A stretch of DNA of 64,000 bases from an uncultured Pseudomonadota bacterium (GCA_902771535.1 CACXWU010000010.1:45439-109438), one strand, 5' to 3'; positions 1 to 10,989 are shown, counted from the first letter of the stretch. Numbers and translations are program-made. The notes: generated by a model from the letters alone, not told the origin.

Positions 1-159
1 AAACAATACGTCAAATACAACAAGAGGTCTAGCATTTCCAATGTGCGGACTGGAATAAACCGTTGGACCGCAGGCATACATGCGGACGTTATCGGAATCA
101 ATAGGTTCAAACTTCTCTAACTTATTGGTCAGAGAATTGTATAAATGTAACGAAGTCAT
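1..159 (-). CDS. cysS: cysteinyl-tRNA synthetase, N-terminal part (truncated by window edge)
   Basis: Charges tRNA-Cys with cysteine in the cytoplasm. Reading the minus strand from the ATG at 159-157 gives a start [10 protein letters not shown] followed by the CysS signature M-Y-A-C-G-P-T-V-Y and the class I HIGH-type motif as P-H-I-G-N-A-R. Only about 53 codons lie in the window; the rest is beyond position 1. The ATG overlaps the gltX stop as ATGA (159-156), so translation is probably coupled to gltX. The cysteine of the C-G-P-T motif, a zinc ligand in the family, is present. Identification is strong despite the short fragment. Confidence 0.93.
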   Translation of the reverse strand, partial: MTSLHLYNSLTNKLEKFEPIDSDNVRMYACGPTVYSSPHIGNARPLVVFDVLF

Positions 160-1484
160 CGTATATTCTTCTCTATTCTGTTCTTTACTTTTTCATATCC
201 CAATAGCTCGAAAATCTTTCTCAATTCCGGACCTTTTTCCAAATTTGTCAGAACCATTCGGATTGGGTGAAATAAATCCCTTCCTTTCCTCGCGGAAATT
301 TCTTTCAGCCGCAAAATCCATGTATCGAAATCAACTTCGGGCGAAAGACTTTCTAGCATCTGACGCAAATAATCTTGATCCATTTTTTCGGAGCAAGGAA
401 GTATATCCTTATAGAAAATTTCGTACCAAAAATCAACTTCTTTTAAGGTATTAATATTTTCTTTTATTGTTTCCCAAAAATCCTCAGAGATCTCTTTAGA
501 AAATTTCGATTTTACTTCATCAAAAGATTTTTCCGAGATAATTTTTTTCGTTAGAAGTTCTACATCTCGGACGTTAAATTTCGGAGATGATAAACTCATT
601 TTTTCGAAAGAGAAATTTTTGATTAAATCTTCAAGCGAATTTTTGTGATCGATGTTATTTGAAGTTCCCAGCGACGACAGCACATTAATGATTGCTTGCG
701 GTTCCATCCCGGCGTTACGCAGATTTACCATGCTTAAAGAAGAACTTGTTCTTTTTGATACATCTTGTCCGTCTATCGAAGATAATAACGGAACATGAGC
801 AAATTCTGGTGACTTTCCCGAAATAGCTCGAAACATATCAATTTGCGCCGCAGTGTTTGTTATGTGATCATCTCCACGAATGATATGAGTAATTCCGATA
901 TTGATATCATCGACCACAGAAGCAAATGTATAAACATAAGATCCGTCTGGCTTGATTATGATAGGATCGCTGATGCTGTTCAAAGGAATGGAAATTTTTC
1001 CGTGAACCAAATCGTTCCACTCTATGATTTCCGCATCGTTGAGTTTAAATCGCCAATATTTGCGGACACCTCTTTTTTCAAGATCAGCTTTTTCCTCGTC
1101 AGACAATTGCAAAGATGCTCGATCATAGACAGGAGGTATTCCTTGTGAAGATTGAATTTTTCTTTTCAAAGAAAGTTCATCTTTTGTTTCGTAGCAAGGG
1201 TAAACTCTGCCGATGGATTTCAAATACTCCAATGTCTCATTGTATTTAGGAAAATGATTCGATTGCTTATAAAATTCATCCCATTTAAATCCGAGCCATT
1301 TTAAATCTTCCAAAATTAAATTCTCGGACTCTACGGTAGAGCGTTCTTTGTCGGTATCATCGATGCGTAGCACAAACCTACCGCCTCGACTTTTGACGAA
1401 CAAATAGTTCAAAATCGCAATTCGAATATTTCCAACGTGCAGTAAACCCGTAGGGGAGGGAGCAAACCTGACCTTTACGCTCAT
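156..1484 (-). CDS. gltX: glutamyl-tRNA synthetase (GltX, class I)
   Basis: Attaches glutamate to tRNA-Glu, and possibly tRNA-Gln in organisms using GatCAB. The N-terminus has the motif [11 protein letters not shown], the HIGH equivalent, and the KMSKS equivalent reads D-V-S-K-R-T near residue 245. An upstream in-frame ATG at 1535 exists, but the ATG at 1484 gives the canonical [13 protein letters not shown] start and overlaps the rne stop as ATGA; I chose it. The protein is then about 442 residues, within the usual range. It is the middle gene of a coupled rne-gltX-cysS run. Many alphaproteobacteria have two GltX paralogues, and which one this is cannot be told here. Confidence 0.95.
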   Translation of the reverse strand: MSVKVRFAPSPTGLLHVGNIRIAILNYLFVKSRGGRFVLRIDDTDKERSTVESENLILEDLKWLGFKWDEFYKQSNHFPKYNETLEYLKSIGRVYPCYETKDELSLKRKIQSSQGIPPVYDRASLQLSDEEKADLEKRGVRKYWRFKLNDAEIIEWNDLVHGKISIPLNSISDPIIIKPDGSYVYTFASVVDDINIGITHIIRGDDHITNTAAQIDMFRAISGKSPEFAHVPLLSSIDGQDVSKRTSSSLSMVNLRNAGMEPQAIINVLSSLGTSNNIDHKNSLEDLIKNFSFEKMSLSSPKFNVRDVELLTKKIISEKSFDEVKSKFSKEISEDFWETIKENINTLKEVDFWYEIFYKDILPCSEKMDQDYLRQMLESLSPEVDFDTWILRLKEISARKGRDLFHPIRMVLTNLEKGPELRKIFELLGYEKVKNRIEKNIR

Positions 1485-3781
1485 GAGTTCTCCAACGGTT
1501 TGTTTTGCGGTTTCTTCAACAATTTCTGCCACCAACCGCTTTTTTTCTTGCCGGAATTCGGAGAAATGCTTGCATTCCTTAATTCCTTCTTTTGATAGGT
1601 TTGCATAACTCTGGAAACGATCTCCTGCTGATACTCACTCACTTCTATCGGAGCTTGGAAATCTACTTTTCCTTCCTTCAGCTCGGGAATTTCGGGAGTG
1701 AGAGTTTGTTTCTGCGAATTTTCATCAGAGATATCCTGCGATTCAGTAACTTGGGCTGACCCTTTTTTTACCCCTGATTCCGCTTTTTTTGATGATTTCT
1801 CGGTCCGCTTAGCTTTCTTATTTGATTTTTCATCAGATTCAGCAACTTTTTCTGACTTTTTCTTAAATTCGCTAACGTCCGTTTTACGAGACCTTCTCCT
1901 GTCTTTTGTGTTGGAACGTCTCGCTATTTTGCGAGTTGCCGGCAAGGATTCTTCCGATGATTCTTGCACAACAGTATCCTCAGAGTCAGCTTCTTGTTCT
2001 GTCTTTTCCATGTTTGAACGAGACTTGTAACCTTTTTTCTTTTGAGTAGATTTCGTTTCTGAAGCTTCCGACGAGCTATTTTCTCTGGTTTCTGACTTTT
2101 TCCCAGAGGATTTTTTGATGAAAGTTTTTTCAGTCGATCCTTTTTCCTCTTCTACTTCGGTACTTTCCTCATCATCAAAAACTATCGGCTGAGGCTTGAA
2201 AATCTGCTCGATTTTGAAATCATTTGTCGCAATACGATGATCAGTGTTGAAAGTAATTTTCAAACTTCCTCGAGATTCGATCGCAGAAATGAATGATCTC
2301 TTGTTATTCAGAATATACAGAGCAATAACAGGGGAGAGAGTGACGATAATTTCTTTAAACTCCGAAGCGATGCAGGCCTCTTCGATTTTTCTCAACACTT
2401 GGATTGCCATGGATTCTTCCGACCACATAAAGCCCGTTCCTCGGCAATGAGGGCACACGATCATATTTGCGTCGGCGATGCTGGAGCGCAATCTTTGGCG
2501 TGAAAATTCCAACAACCCAAAATTACTTATGTTTCCCACTTGAATCTTCGCTTTATCGCTTTTTAAAGATTCACGCATACATCTTTCGACTTGGATATTG
2601 TTTCTTTTTTCTTCCATATCGATGAAATCAACTACGATCAATCCGGCGAGATCTCTCAGACGGCATTGACGTGCGATTTCGTGCGCCGCTTCCAGATTGG
2701 TTTTCAACGCGGTTCCTGCAATATTTCTTTCTCTGGTGGATCTTCCGGAGTTAACGTCGATGGCAATCAGGGCTTCGGTGTTATTGATGACCAAATATCC
2801 GCCTGAAGGCAAATCGACCCTCGTCGAATAAATCTGATTTATTTGTTCGTTTAACTTATATTTGCTGAATAAAGGGACATTCTTGTCGTTGTACAATTTC
2901 ACTTTTCTGGAATGGCTCGGCATCAGTTTCTTCATGAAATTCTTGGCGACTTTGTAGCCAGCTTCTCCCTCTACCACGACAGAATCGATTTCTTTTGAGT
3001 ACATATCTCGCAAGGATCTCTTGATGACACCCGCTTCCTCGTGAATCAAGCACGGAGCGGAAGACTTAAGTGTCGTCTCTCGAATTTCATCCCAAATATT
3101 TTTCAGATAAGCGAAATCTTTTTTTATTTCGGTTTTTGTGTGTCCTATACCTGCAGTACGAATGACCGTGCTTCCGTTCTCAATGTGCAGCTCCGAAACA
3201 ATCTTCTTTAATTTTTCGCGATCACTTCGATTTGTAATCTTTCTGGAAACCCCGCTGCCTTTTGACGTGTTCGGCATAAGAACACAATATCTTCCAGCCA
3301 AAGAGATGTAAGTGGTAAGGGCGGCTCCCTTGTTTCCCCTTTCTTCTTTCGTAACCTGAACGAGCATTATTTGCCGTTTTTTGATGACTTCTTGGATTTT
3401 GTAACGGCGATAAAACTGGTAACGAAGTCGAGAAATTTCTCGTGCATCCATTTCTTCGGCAGTTTTCCCAGTTTCTTCGACATAAGCGGCAATTGCATTT
3501 TGTAAGTGAGCTTCCAATTCCTGACGGTCGCTCACTGGAATCTGAAAATAATCGTAATGAATTTCGCTGAAACTCAGGAACCCGTGGCGATTTCCTCCAT
3601 AATCGATAAAAGCTGCTTGCAACGAAGGCTCCACACGGATAACTTTCGCCAAATATATATTTCCCTTGACTCTGATTTTCGAGCGAGTCTCAAAATCGAA
3701 TTTGTCTAATTTTCCGTCATCAACAACCGCAATTCGAATCTCTTCAGCATGCGCCGAATCTATAAGCATATCTTTTGACAT
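1481..3781 (-). CDS. rne: ribonuclease E/G family endoribonuclease
   Basis: Single-strand endoribonuclease of mRNA decay and rRNA/tRNA processing. The N-terminus has the family start M-L-I-D-S-A-H-A-E-E-I-R and an S1 domain. The catalytic core shows A-I-D-V-N-S-G and V-V-D-F-I-D-M with the two metal-binding aspartates, then a zinc-link C-P-H-C. The C-terminal third is a disordered Lys/Glu/Ser-rich tail, where degradosome-scaffold segments usually lie, ending in an aromatic basic G-W-W-Q-K-L-L-K patch. I start at the second ATG (3781) because the first (3793) itself forms the GGAG Shine-Dalgarno for it. The stop overlaps gltX by ATGA. Confidence 0.93.
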   Translation of the reverse strand: MSKDMLIDSAHAEEIRIAVVDDGKLDKFDFETRSKIRVKGNIYLAKVIRVEPSLQAAFIDYGGNRHGFLSFSEIHYDYFQIPVSDRQELEAHLQNAIAAYVEETGKTAEEMDAREISRLRYQFYRRYKIQEVIKKRQIMLVQVTKEERGNKGAALTTYISLAGRYCVLMPNTSKGSGVSRKITNRSDREKLKKIVSELHIENGSTVIRTAGIGHTKTEIKKDFAYLKNIWDEIRETTLKSSAPCLIHEEAGVIKRSLRDMYSKEIDSVVVEGEAGYKVAKNFMKKLMPSHSRKVKLYNDKNVPLFSKYKLNEQINQIYSTRVDLPSGGYLVINNTEALIAIDVNSGRSTRERNIAGTALKTNLEAAHEIARQCRLRDLAGLIVVDFIDMEEKRNNIQVERCMRESLKSDKAKIQVGNISNFGLLEFSRQRLRSSIADANMIVCPHCRGTGFMWSEESMAIQVLRKIEEACIASEFKEIIVTLSPVIALYILNNKRSFISAIESRGSLKITFNTDHRIATNDFKIEQIFKPQPIVFDDEESTEVEEEKGSTEKTFIKKSSGKKSETRENSSSEASETKSTQKKKGYKSRSNMEKTEQEADSEDTVVQESSEESLPATRKIARRSNTKDRRRSRKTDVSEFKKKSEKVAESDEKSNKKAKRTEKSSKKAESGVKKGSAQVTESQDISDENSQKQTLTPEIPELKEGKVDFQAPIEVSEYQQEIVSRVMQTYQKKELRNASISPNSGKKKSGWWQKLLKKPQNKPLENS

Positions 3782-4127
3782 ATTCTTCTCCATAACTTTG
3801 AGTAGGAATATTCAAAAGTCTTTGCTTGTAACTCGAGTCATCTGCCCTCGGTATGGCCCGCGCAGCTTCACCCGATCGAAACAATATCCTGAAAAAATTT
3901 AACTCCAAAACAGGCATAACACCCTTTTAAACATTCCGTCCAATCAAATCTGCGAAAATAAATCAGTTCAACTTTCGCAGAACAAAAACCTATATGGTCC
4001 AAATAACCACTAAGGGCAGTATATATGATTAATGGATAACTGTAAACAAATGTCATAACTTTTTCTGATATATATCATAAAAAGCCGATAAAATACTACA
4101 AATATAACAAATTGAAAAATAATAAAA
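3782..4127. other. intergenic region between accC and rne
   Basis: This stretch of 346 bases lies downstream of accC and upstream of rne, both on the minus strand. It should hold the rne promoter and 5' leader, but I see only a weak candidate (TTGGAG-N16-TATTGT near 3890-3920, minus strand). A GC-rich patch at about 3840-3880 stands out from AT-rich surroundings. Directly after the accC stop there is only an all-A/T hairpin (AATAAT-TTT-ATTATT), a poor terminator. A 62-codon open frame here has no ribosome binding site and no recognisable features. Confidence 0.5.
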
Positions 4128-5477
4128 TTATTCCAGTTTTAGTCCCTCAGAAAAGCTCTCCAAAAAATGTATATTGAAGTTTCCGTCAATGATGCGCGGA
4201 TCATTTGCAAGACGTAAATGCAAGGGAATCAAGGTGTCAATTCCACTGATAACATATTCATTTAAAGCTCTGCGCAATCTCGCCAAGCACTGCTGACGAT
4301 CTTTTCCATGGATAATCAACTTTGCGATTAAGCTGTCATAATACGGTGGAATCTTATAACCCTCATATATGAAACTGTCGACCCTTACTCCGGGACCGCC
4401 TGGGCAATGATATTTTGAAACCGTTCCTGCCGACGGGATGTAGGTATCCGGATTTTCCGCATTGATTCTACATTCGATCGCATGGCCCGTGAATGTCACA
4501 TCGTCCTGCGTAAAAGACAATTTCTGTCCATCCGCGATCAATATTTGCTCGCGTACTATATCGATTCCGGTAATCATCTCGGTTATAGGGTGTTCGACCT
4601 GAATACGGGTGTTCATCTCGATAAAATAAAGCTGCCCGTTTTCATACAAAAATTCTAAGGTGCCGACTCCGACATATCCCATTTCGGATATAGCTTTTGC
4701 AATTTTTCTGCCGAATTCGTCTCGGAATTCCGGAGATAATACCATACTCGGTGCTTCTTCCCAAACTTTTTGGTTGCGTCTCTGCATGGAGCAATCACGC
4801 TCTCCCAAATGAACAGCGTTTCCGTATTGATCAGCAATGACTTGGAACTCAATGTGTTTCGGATTTTCCAGATATTTCTCCAGATACACCACGTCATTAC
4901 CAAAAGAAATCCCCGCCTCTCTTCGGGCTGTCTCGTAGGCTTCCACAAACTCTTCATTCGATCTTGCGACCTTCATTCCTCTTCCGCCGCCGCCGCCGGC
5001 TGCTTTTATCAGAACAGGATATCCCATGTCATCGGCGAGCTTGATTGCCTTATCCAGCTTGGTCAGGGCACCGTCTGATCCCGGAACTGTTGGTAAGCCA
5101 AGACGAGAAACCGTCTTCTTCGCCATAATCTTGTCGCCCATCATAACGATGTGATCAGCTTTAGGTCCGATAAAAATCAATCCATGTTCTTCCACCATGT
5201 GAGCAAATGTCGGGTTTTCGCTTAAAAATCCGAAACCCGGGTGAACCGCATCCGCCCCGGTGATGCAAGCTGCAGAAATAATTGCAGGAATATTCAGATA
5301 GCTTTCTCTTGGAGAAGCGGGGCCGATACAAACACTCTCGTCTGCCAATCTCACATGCATTGCATCCGCATCCGCAGTAGAGTGTACTGCGACTGTCTTA
5401 ATCCCCAGATCCTTGCACGCCCGCAAAATTCTGAGAGCAATCTCACCTCTGTTGGCAATCAGTATCTTCTTTATCAT
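4128..5477 (-). CDS. accC: acetyl-CoA carboxylase, biotin carboxylase subunit
   Basis: ATP-dependent carboxylation of biotin on BCCP, the first half-reaction of malonyl-CoA synthesis. The N-terminus has [13 protein letters not shown]; the ATP-grasp glycine loop [11 protein letters not shown] and the catalytic [14 protein letters not shown] are intact. The length of about 449 residues is typical. An in-frame TTG lies two codons upstream (5483), but the ATG at 5477 gives the family N-terminus. It follows accB by 30 bases and appears to share the transcript that begins at tRNA-Val. The carboxyltransferase beta subunit (accD) is at 55.9 kb; accA is not in the window. Confidence 0.97.
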   Translation of the reverse strand: MIKKILIANRGEIALRILRACKDLGIKTVAVHSTADADAMHVRLADESVCIGPASPRESYLNIPAIISAACITGADAVHPGFGFLSENPTFAHMVEEHGLIFIGPKADHIVMMGDKIMAKKTVSRLGLPTVPGSDGALTKLDKAIKLADDMGYPVLIKAAGGGGGRGMKVARSNEEFVEAYETARREAGISFGNDVVYLEKYLENPKHIEFQVIADQYGNAVHLGERDCSMQRRNQKVWEEAPSMVLSPEFRDEFGRKIAKAISEMGYVGVGTLEFLYENGQLYFIEMNTRIQVEHPITEMITGIDIVREQILIADGQKLSFTQDDVTFTGHAIECRINAENPDTYIPSAGTVSKYHCPGGPGVRVDSFIYEGYKIPPYYDSLIAKLIIHGKDRQQCLARLRRALNEYVISGIDTLIPLHLRLANDPRIIDGNFNIHFLESFSEGLKLE

Positions 5478-5507
5478 GGACAATCAACTACGACTACTTA
5501 ACTAAAA

Positions 5508-5984
5508 CTACTCAATTACAATTATAGGATCGCCATACTCTACAGGCTGGGCGTCCTTCACAAAAATGTGCTTAACAGTTCCCGATTTCGGAGCCTTTAT
5601 CATATTCATCACTTTCATTGCCTCTATGATGAACAAAGTCTGACCTTCCTCGACTTTGCTTCCTAAGGTAATGAAAGGATCAGCAGAAGGTCCCGGAGCC
5701 AGATAAACCGTTCCGACCATCTGTGCTTCAACCACTCCCGGATGATTGGACCAATCGTCTTTTCCTGATTCTCCAGCGGATGAATTTGGTTCCGTAGTTC
5801 CGGTCGCGACATTTTGCGCCGGAGCCTGAGCTGCCGCAACCGGAATGACCGCCTGCTGAACAGTTCTCAAAACTTTTATCCTTGTCGAATTTTCCTGATA
5901 TTCAATTTCTGTCAGATCTGTTTCCCTCAGAAGCTCTGCAAGAGCACGAACAGCTTCTGTATCTATCTTTACTTGAGGAGCCAA
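5508..5984 (-). CDS. accB: acetyl-CoA carboxylase biotin carboxyl carrier protein
   Basis: Carries the biotin that shuttles CO2 from AccC to AccA/AccD. The N-terminal helix K-I-D-T-E-A-V-R-A-L-A-E-L-L is followed by an Ala/Pro/Gln-rich linker and a biotinyl domain with the E-A-M-K-V-M-N biotinylation motif. There is no ATG in the first half of the frame. I place the start at TTG (5984) because AAGGAAAGGG lies six bases upstream; a second TTG at 6011 has no Shine-Dalgarno and sits 9 bases from the tRNA-Val CCA end. The protein is about 158 residues, normal for AccB. It is cotranscribed with tRNA-Val upstream and accC downstream, judging by spacing and the lack of another promoter. Confidence 0.93.
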   Translation of the reverse strand: MAPQVKIDTEAVRALAELLRETDLTEIEYQENSTRIKVLRTVQQAVIPVAAAQAPAQNVATGTTEPNSSAGESGKDDWSNHPGVVEAQMVGTVYLAPGPSADPFITLGSKVEEGQTLFIIEAMKVMNMIKAPKSGTVKHIFVKDAQPVEYGDPIIVIE

Positions 5985-6020
5985 CTTAAACCCTTTCCTT
6001 GGTGTTGCCAAAAAAACTAA

Positions 6021-6095
6021 TGGTGGGCACAGCAGGGATCGAACCTACGACCACTACGATGTCAACGTAGTGCTCTACCTCTGAGCTATGTGCCC
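6021..6095 (-). tRNA. tRNA-Val (GAC anticodon)
   Basis: The minus strand folds into a 75-base cloverleaf: 7-bp acceptor stem GGGCACA/TGTGCCC, D-arm GCTC/GAGC, anticodon stem CTACG/CGTAG with loop TTGACAT (anticodon GAC), T-arm with TTCGATC loop, discriminator A and encoded CCA. A good promoter lies just upstream. The CCA end is only about 36 bases from the accB start codon, so this tRNA is probably processed from an accBC transcript. Confidence 0.96.
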
Positions 6096-6108
6096 AAACT
6101 CTGGGAAT

Positions 6109-6137
6109 CTTATACACCCTTTAAAATTTTTTAGCAA
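6109..6137 (-). promoter_or_regulatory. promoter of tRNA-Val-accB-accC
   Basis: On the minus strand TTGCTA (-35) is separated by 17 bases from TATAAG (-10), ending 13 bases before the first tRNA base. No second promoter is visible between the tRNA and accB, so it probably drives all three genes. Confidence 0.7.
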
Positions 6138-6189
6138 TAGTAAATTTTTAACAGTACTGCGAAATAGTTTACAAAAGGTTAAGGGAAGG

Positions 6190-6218
6190 TTGAAATTTTC
6201 AGATATCATTCATATAAT
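6190..6218 (+). promoter_or_regulatory. promoter of ssb-gyrA
   Basis: TTGAAA-N17-TATAAT, almost the sigma-70 consensus, lies 28 bases upstream of the ssb ATG. It is divergent from the tRNA-Val promoter, with about 50 bases between the two -35 elements. Confidence 0.75.
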
Positions 6219-6246
6219 ATCCCAAGTTTATGTGGATGGGTGTTTC

Positions 6247-6684
6247 ATGGCTGGAAGTATCAACAAAGTAACTTTATTGGGGAACTTGGGAAGGGATCCG
6301 GAAGTTAGATCAGGTCAGGACGGTAGCAAAATAGTGAGTTTTTCCATTGCTACGACGGAATCTTGGAAAGACAGAACTACGGGAGAAAGAAAAGATCGTA
6401 CAGAATGGCACAGAATTGTTGTTTTCAATCCGAATTTGGCGGAAATTTGCGAAAAATATTTGAGAAAAGGGTCTAAGGTATATATCGAAGGTCAGCTTCA
6501 GACCCGAAAGTGGCAGGACAAAGACGGAATCGAGCGATTCACTACGGAGATAGTAATTCCTCGCTTTAAAGGTGAACTTGCTCTGTTGGATTCCAGAGGC
6601 AGCGGTGACGATGCTGCGGATATTTCTTCGGATATGGGTTCAGATCAACCACCGGCGGGGATAGACGACGATATTCCGTTTTAA
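6247..6684 (+). CDS. ssb: single-stranded DNA-binding protein
   Basis: Binds and protects ssDNA in replication, repair and recombination. The OB fold begins M-A-G-S-I-N-K-V-T-L-L-G-N-L-G-R-D-P-E and includes W-H-R-I-V-V-F, followed by a short Gly/Asp-rich tail ending in the protein-interaction tip D-D-D-I-P-F. The frame is open back to 6088, but the homologous start is the ATG at 6247, just downstream of the promoter. The 145-residue length is typical of compact SSBs. gyrA follows after 30 bases, probably in the same transcript. Confidence 0.96.
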   Translation: MAGSINKVTLLGNLGRDPEVRSGQDGSKIVSFSIATTESWKDRTTGERKDRTEWHRIVVFNPNLAEICEKYLRKGSKVYIEGQLQTRKWQDKDGIERFTTEIVIPRFKGELALLDSRGSGDDAADISSDMGSDQPPAGIDDDIPF

Positions 6685-6714
6685 TCAGTTTTTGTAGTAT
6701 TTGGGAGATTTCTT

Positions 6715-9369
6715 TTGAGTGTGGAAAACGAGGACATTGTTCCGGTCAGTCTTGATGAGGAGATGAAGCGCTCTTATCTGGATTATGCCATGAGCGTTAT
6801 CGTTGCACGTGCATTGCCTGATGTAAGAGATGGTTTAAAACCTGTGCATCGTCGTATCGTCTACAGTATGACGGAGTGCGGGAACGACTATAACAAGCCA
6901 TTCCGTAAGTCGGCCCGTATCGTCGGTGATGTCATGGGTAAATATCATCCTCATGGAGATTCGGCGATATATGAAACCATGGTTCGCATGGCTCAGCCGT
7001 TTTCAATGAGAGTTCCCCTTGTAAATGGTCAAGGTAACTTCGGGTCGATGGATGGTGACTCCGCTGCGGCGAGTCGTTATACGGAGGCTCGATTAACTAA
7101 AGTTGCTCACAAACTGACAGAAGATTTGTATTTGGATACGGTCGATTTTCAACCGAACTATGACGGATTGGAGAAAGAGCCTGTCTTGTTGCCGGCTAGG
7201 TTCCCGAACTTTTTGGTGAACGGAGCCAGTGGTATTGCCGTGGGTATGGCGACCAATGTTCCGTCTCATAATCTCGGGGAGGTTATCGATGCTTGCGTTC
7301 TGTTGATCGACAATCCGGAAGCTACATTGGAAGAGATAATGACAGTGTTGCCGGGACCGGATTTCCCTACGGGAGGTATTATTCTCGGGAAAGGAGGAAT
7401 TGTTTCCGGATTTAAGACCGGACGAGGTTCCATTACTATTCGAGCAAAGACACATATAGAAAAGATTCGCAAGGATCGTGAGGCGATAGTCGCCACCGAG
7501 ATACCTTATCAGGTCAATAAGGCGAAGATGATAGAAAAAATCGCATCTTTGGTGAATGAAAAGGTTATAGAAGGAATTTCCGACATAAGAGATGAATCGG
7601 ATAAGGACGGAGTGCGAGTTGTTATCGAGCTGAAGAGAGATGTCAATGCTGATGTTGTGTTGAACCAGCTCTACAGAGCTACTCCGATGCAGTCATCTTT
7701 CGGAATTAACATGCTTGCATTGCATAATGGTCGTCCGAAATTAATGGGATTGATCGAAATTTTGCAGGCCTTCGTTGAGTTCAGGACGGAAGTTGTTGTT
7801 CGTAGGACACGTTTCAATCTGGGGAAGACTAGGGACAGGGCCCATGTGTTGATCGGATTGGCGATTGCCGTTGCGAATATCGATGAAGTAATTCGTATTA
7901 TCAAAGCCAGTGAAGATCCGAGTTCAGCAAAGGTGACTTTGATGAGTAAAGATTGGGATGCTGCAGAAATCGAGCCGTTGATTAAATTGGTTGATGATCC
8001 AAATAGTATTTATTCCGATGGAAAATGTCGACTTACAGAAGTTCAAGCTCAGGCGATTTTGGACTTGAAGTTGCACAGATTGACGGGATTGGAGAGAACG
8101 AAGATTTCCGATGAATTGAATCAACTTTCCGATCGAATTAAGGATCTTTTGAGCATCTTGGCTTCGCGTGCGAGAGTTATGGAGATAGTTCGGACTGAGT
8201 TGATTGAAGTTCGCAATGAGTTTGCGACTCCGCGACTGACTACCATTGAGGAAAACAGTGTTGATCTTGATGACGAAGATTTTATCCAAAAGGAGGATAT
8301 GGTCGTAACCATCAGTCACAGTGGATATATAAAAAGGGTTCCTTTGAATACTTACCGCGCGCAGAATCGAGGAGGTAAGGGTAAGACAGGTATGACGACG
8401 AAGGATGAAGATTTCGTCCAGGATGTTTTTGTTGCGAATACTCATACTCCGGTTTTGTTTTTCTCGACAACTGGTATGGTTTATCAGATGAAGGTTTACA
8501 AATTGCCTTTGGGAACTCCGCAGTCGAAAGGGAAGGCTCTCGTAAATCTTTTCCCGACAAAGGCAGATGAAGCTTTGGCTACAGGCTTATCTTTACCGGA
8601 TGATCCTTCAACTTGGGATGATTACGATATAGTGTTGGCAACTTCGCGGGGAACAATCAGGCGTAATAATTTGAGCGTGTTTGCGAATATAAATTCCAAA
8701 GGAAAAATCGCGATGAAGCTCGAAAACGAAAAATTGATCGCGGTTTCTCTTTGCAAGGCGGGAATGGATATTTTGATTTCCACCAAACTTGGAAAGAGTG
8801 TCAGATTCCCTGTAGATTCTCTTCGGGTATTTTCCAGCAGAAATTCCGTCGGGGTTCGTGCGATTAAGTTGGTCGGTGATGATGAAGTCATTTCCATGGC
8901 GGTCCTGAATAACGGAACTTCTACAGTTGAGGAAAGGGAAGAATATGTTCGCTACTCCAATTGGTTGAGGCGTACGGGGGAAGAGCTTGATTTAGAGCAA
9001 AAAATGGACCCTCCGGCGAAATATGAAGAGATGAAAGATCTGGAGCAAATTCTGATGACCATAACCGAAAAGGGATATGCGAAGAGGACCTCGTCTTTCG
9101 AATACAGAACCATGAGTCGGGGAGCTCAGGGTGTGAAAAACCTGGATATGAGTTCTAAGAACGGAAAGGTCATCGCGGTATTCCCGGTGAATGAAGAAGA
9201 CGACGTGATGTTGATTACTGACGGCGGAAAGTTGATTCGTTGTCCGGTTTCTGGTGTGAGAATTACAGGGCGAGCGACTCAGGGAGTGATTTTCTTTAAA
9301 GTTGGTAAGGACGAAAAGGTCGTATCTGCGGTTAGATTGATCGAGAACAGTAAAATTGAAGAGAAATAG
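6715..9369 (+). CDS. gyrA: DNA gyrase subunit A
   Basis: Breakage-reunion subunit of gyrase, which supercoils DNA. The 884-residue product has the N-terminal [17 protein letters not shown] motif, the catalytic tyrosine at residue 122 in A-A-S-R-Y-T-E, and C-terminal beta-pinwheel repeats with a GyrA-box (Q-N-R-G-G-K-G), which separates it from ParC. The quinolone-determining positions carry S83 and E87, i.e. no classical resistance change at 83. The start is TTG (6715), eight bases after GGGAG; a GTG two codons later is possible. Confidence 0.97.
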   Translation: MSVENEDIVPVSLDEEMKRSYLDYAMSVIVARALPDVRDGLKPVHRRIVYSMTECGNDYNKPFRKSARIVGDVMGKYHPHGDSAIYETMVRMAQPFSMRVPLVNGQGNFGSMDGDSAAASRYTEARLTKVAHKLTEDLYLDTVDFQPNYDGLEKEPVLLPARFPNFLVNGASGIAVGMATNVPSHNLGEVIDACVLLIDNPEATLEEIMTVLPGPDFPTGGIILGKGGIVSGFKTGRGSITIRAKTHIEKIRKDREAIVATEIPYQVNKAKMIEKIASLVNEKVIEGISDIRDESDKDGVRVVIELKRDVNADVVLNQLYRATPMQSSFGINMLALHNGRPKLMGLIEILQAFVEFRTEVVVRRTRFNLGKTRDRAHVLIGLAIAVANIDEVIRIIKASEDPSSAKVTLMSKDWDAAEIEPLIKLVDDPNSIYSDGKCRLTEVQAQAILDLKLHRLTGLERTKISDELNQLSDRIKDLLSILASRARVMEIVRTELIEVRNEFATPRLTTIEENSVDLDDEDFIQKEDMVVTISHSGYIKRVPLNTYRAQNRGGKGKTGMTTKDEDFVQDVFVANTHTPVLFFSTTGMVYQMKVYKLPLGTPQSKGKALVNLFPTKADEALATGLSLPDDPSTWDDYDIVLATSRGTIRRNNLSVFANINSKGKIAMKLENEKLIAVSLCKAGMDILISTKLGKSVRFPVDSLRVFSSRNSVGVRAIKLVGDDEVISMAVLNNGTSTVEEREEYVRYSNWLRRTGEELDLEQKMDPPAKYEEMKDLEQILMTITEKGYAKRTSSFEYRTMSRGAQGVKNLDMSSKNGKVIAVFPVNEEDDVMLITDGGKLIRCPVSGVRITGRATQGVIFFKVGKDEKVVSAVRLIENSKIEEK

Positions 9370-9381
9370 AGAAGAACAAAC

Positions 9382-10503
9382 ATGGCATCTATAAAGTTAC
9401 AGGGAATAAATAAATCTTTCAAAGATAGTCCCATAATAAAGAATGTGGATTTAACTATCGAAGATGGGCAATGCACGGTGTTGGTTGGTCCTTCCGGATG
9501 CGGAAAGTCTACAATTTTGCGATTGATTTGCGGTTTGGAGGATGCAGATTCGGGGGAGATATATATCGGCGATCGATTAGTAAATGATGTTCCTCCTGCA
9601 AGTCGCGGAATTGCAATGGTTTTCCAATCATACGCTCTCTATCCGCATATGACGGTTTTTGAGAATATGTCCTTCGCTCTTCAGGTTCGCAAGTTGAAAA
9701 AAGATGAAATCCGAAAAAGAGTAGAGGAAGCTGCAAAAATTTTGAAGATTGACCATCTTTTGCAGCGCAAACCGAAAGAGTTGTCTGGAGGTCAGAGGCA
9801 GAGAGTTGCGATAGGTCGTGCGATTGTTCGTAATCCTTACGCTTTCTTGTTTGATGAACCTCTTTCAAATTTGGATTATTCTTTGCGATGCCAAATGAGA
9901 TATGAACTCGCAAAGTTGAAGGCTCAGCTGAAAACCACAATGGTCTATGTTACCCATGATCAATCCGAAGCGATGACTTTGGCCGATAAGATTGTTGTGA
10001 TGCACGATGGTATTATTGAACAAGAAGGCTCTCCGTTGGAGATTTATAATTCTCCGGTAAACACATTTGTTGCGCAGTTTATCGGTTCCAGTAAGATGAA
10101 TATTTTCCCAGTGACCTTTGAGGGATGTAAGGGTAGTTTGTCCAACTTTAGATTGGCGACGGGAGAGGTTGTTTCTGTTGATAAGAAATTAGATTTGAAC
10201 AGAGGTTCCAAGTACCTGATGGGAGTTCGTCCTGAAGATTTGGACGTTGTTGCCGAGAATGCGAAAGTTTCGGGCAATTGTTTGGAGGGAGAGGTTATCC
10301 TTGCTGAGAATTTGGGAGGCGAGGGATTCGTTCATGTATGTTTGAAGGACGGCTATCAGATTATGTCTAAATCAAAGAAAACAGTGATGGAGCAGGTTGG
10401 AGAAAAAGCTCGTCTGTTCTTCGGATGCGACCGTTGTTATTTGTTCGATGAGCAAGGTAAGGCAATTTGCGGAATTAATTCGCGATCGATTGACGCAGAA
10501 TGA
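9382..10503 (+). CDS. ABC transporter ATP-binding protein, UgpC/MsmX/MalK type
   Basis: ATPase subunit for carbohydrate-type ABC importers. It has Walker A (G-P-S-G-C-G-K-S-T), Q-loop, signature L-S-G-G-Q-R-Q-R, Walker B (F-L-F-D-E-P) with D-loop, the H-loop V-T-H-D-Q-S-E-A-M, and a C-terminal TOBE/OB region of about 130 residues, as in UgpC and MsmX. No permease or binding-protein gene is adjacent, so the substrate cannot be inferred; MsmX-type ATPases can serve several importers. It starts 12 bases after gyrA and its stop overlaps the rlmH start by ATGA. Confidence 0.9.
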   Translation: MASIKLQGINKSFKDSPIIKNVDLTIEDGQCTVLVGPSGCGKSTILRLICGLEDADSGEIYIGDRLVNDVPPASRGIAMVFQSYALYPHMTVFENMSFALQVRKLKKDEIRKRVEEAAKILKIDHLLQRKPKELSGGQRQRVAIGRAIVRNPYAFLFDEPLSNLDYSLRCQMRYELAKLKAQLKTTMVYVTHDQSEAMTLADKIVVMHDGIIEQEGSPLEIYNSPVNTFVAQFIGSSKMNIFPVTFEGCKGSLSNFRLATGEVVSVDKKLDLNRGSKYLMGVRPEDLDVVAENAKVSGNCLEGEVILAENLGGEGFVHVCLKDGYQIMSKSKKTVMEQVGEKARLFFGCDRCYLFDEQGKAICGINSRSIDAE

Positions 10504-10964
10504 TTAAATTTCAAATAAATGCGATTGGAAAATTGAAGAAATCTCCGACACTTGAGCTGATTGAGGATTACAAGAATCGGGTCCATAATCAGGTAAAGAT
10601 AAACGAGCTGGAGTTCAAAAGATCACAAAATGCGTCCGAAGATTCTATAAAGCAAGCTGAGGCAGAATTGCTTTTATCCGATGTTCCGAAGAATTCATAT
10701 TTGATTTCGATGGACGAAACGGGCGATCTTCTGACAAGTCATGAATTCGCAAAATTTATAGAGCAGAAAACCAATGAGGGGTATTCGTCTTTTGTGTTTT
10801 TTATCGGTGGGGCGGACGGATTGCACTCTTCGGTAAAAAAACAGAGTAATCGTGTAGTTTCGCTAGGAAAAATCACTCTGCCTCACATGTTGGCGCGACT
10901 GATTTTGGTTGAGCAAATTTACCGCATCGAGAAGATAATGGACAACCATCCGTATGATAAATAA
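10500..10964 (+). CDS. rlmH: 23S rRNA (pseudouridine1915-N3)-methyltransferase RlmH
   Basis: SPOUT-class methyltransferase modifying pseudouridine 1915 in helix 69 of 23S rRNA. The knot motif F-F-I-G-G-A-D-G-L and the C-terminal [16 protein letters not shown] with H-P-Y are present; 154 residues is normal. The ATG overlaps the stop of the upstream ABC ATPase. Immediately after its stop the sequence enters the interior of the fabD reading frame without any leader. Confidence 0.94.
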   Translation: MIKFQINAIGKLKKSPTLELIEDYKNRVHNQVKINELEFKRSQNASEDSIKQAEAELLLSDVPKNSYLISMDETGDLLTSHEFAKFIEQKTNEGYSSFVFFIGGADGLHSSVKKQSNRVVSLGKITLPHMLARLILVEQIYRIEKIMDNHPYDK

Positions 10965-10989
10965 TTGACAAGGTTCTCAAAAAATTGGA

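Noticed and set aside
80..454. 124-codon plus-strand frame at the left edge
   Set aside because: It is antisense to gltX and cysS, which are certain.
3868..4056. 62-codon minus-strand frame upstream of rne
   Set aside because: No Shine-Dalgarno, no signal or domain features, and it occupies the expected rne leader.
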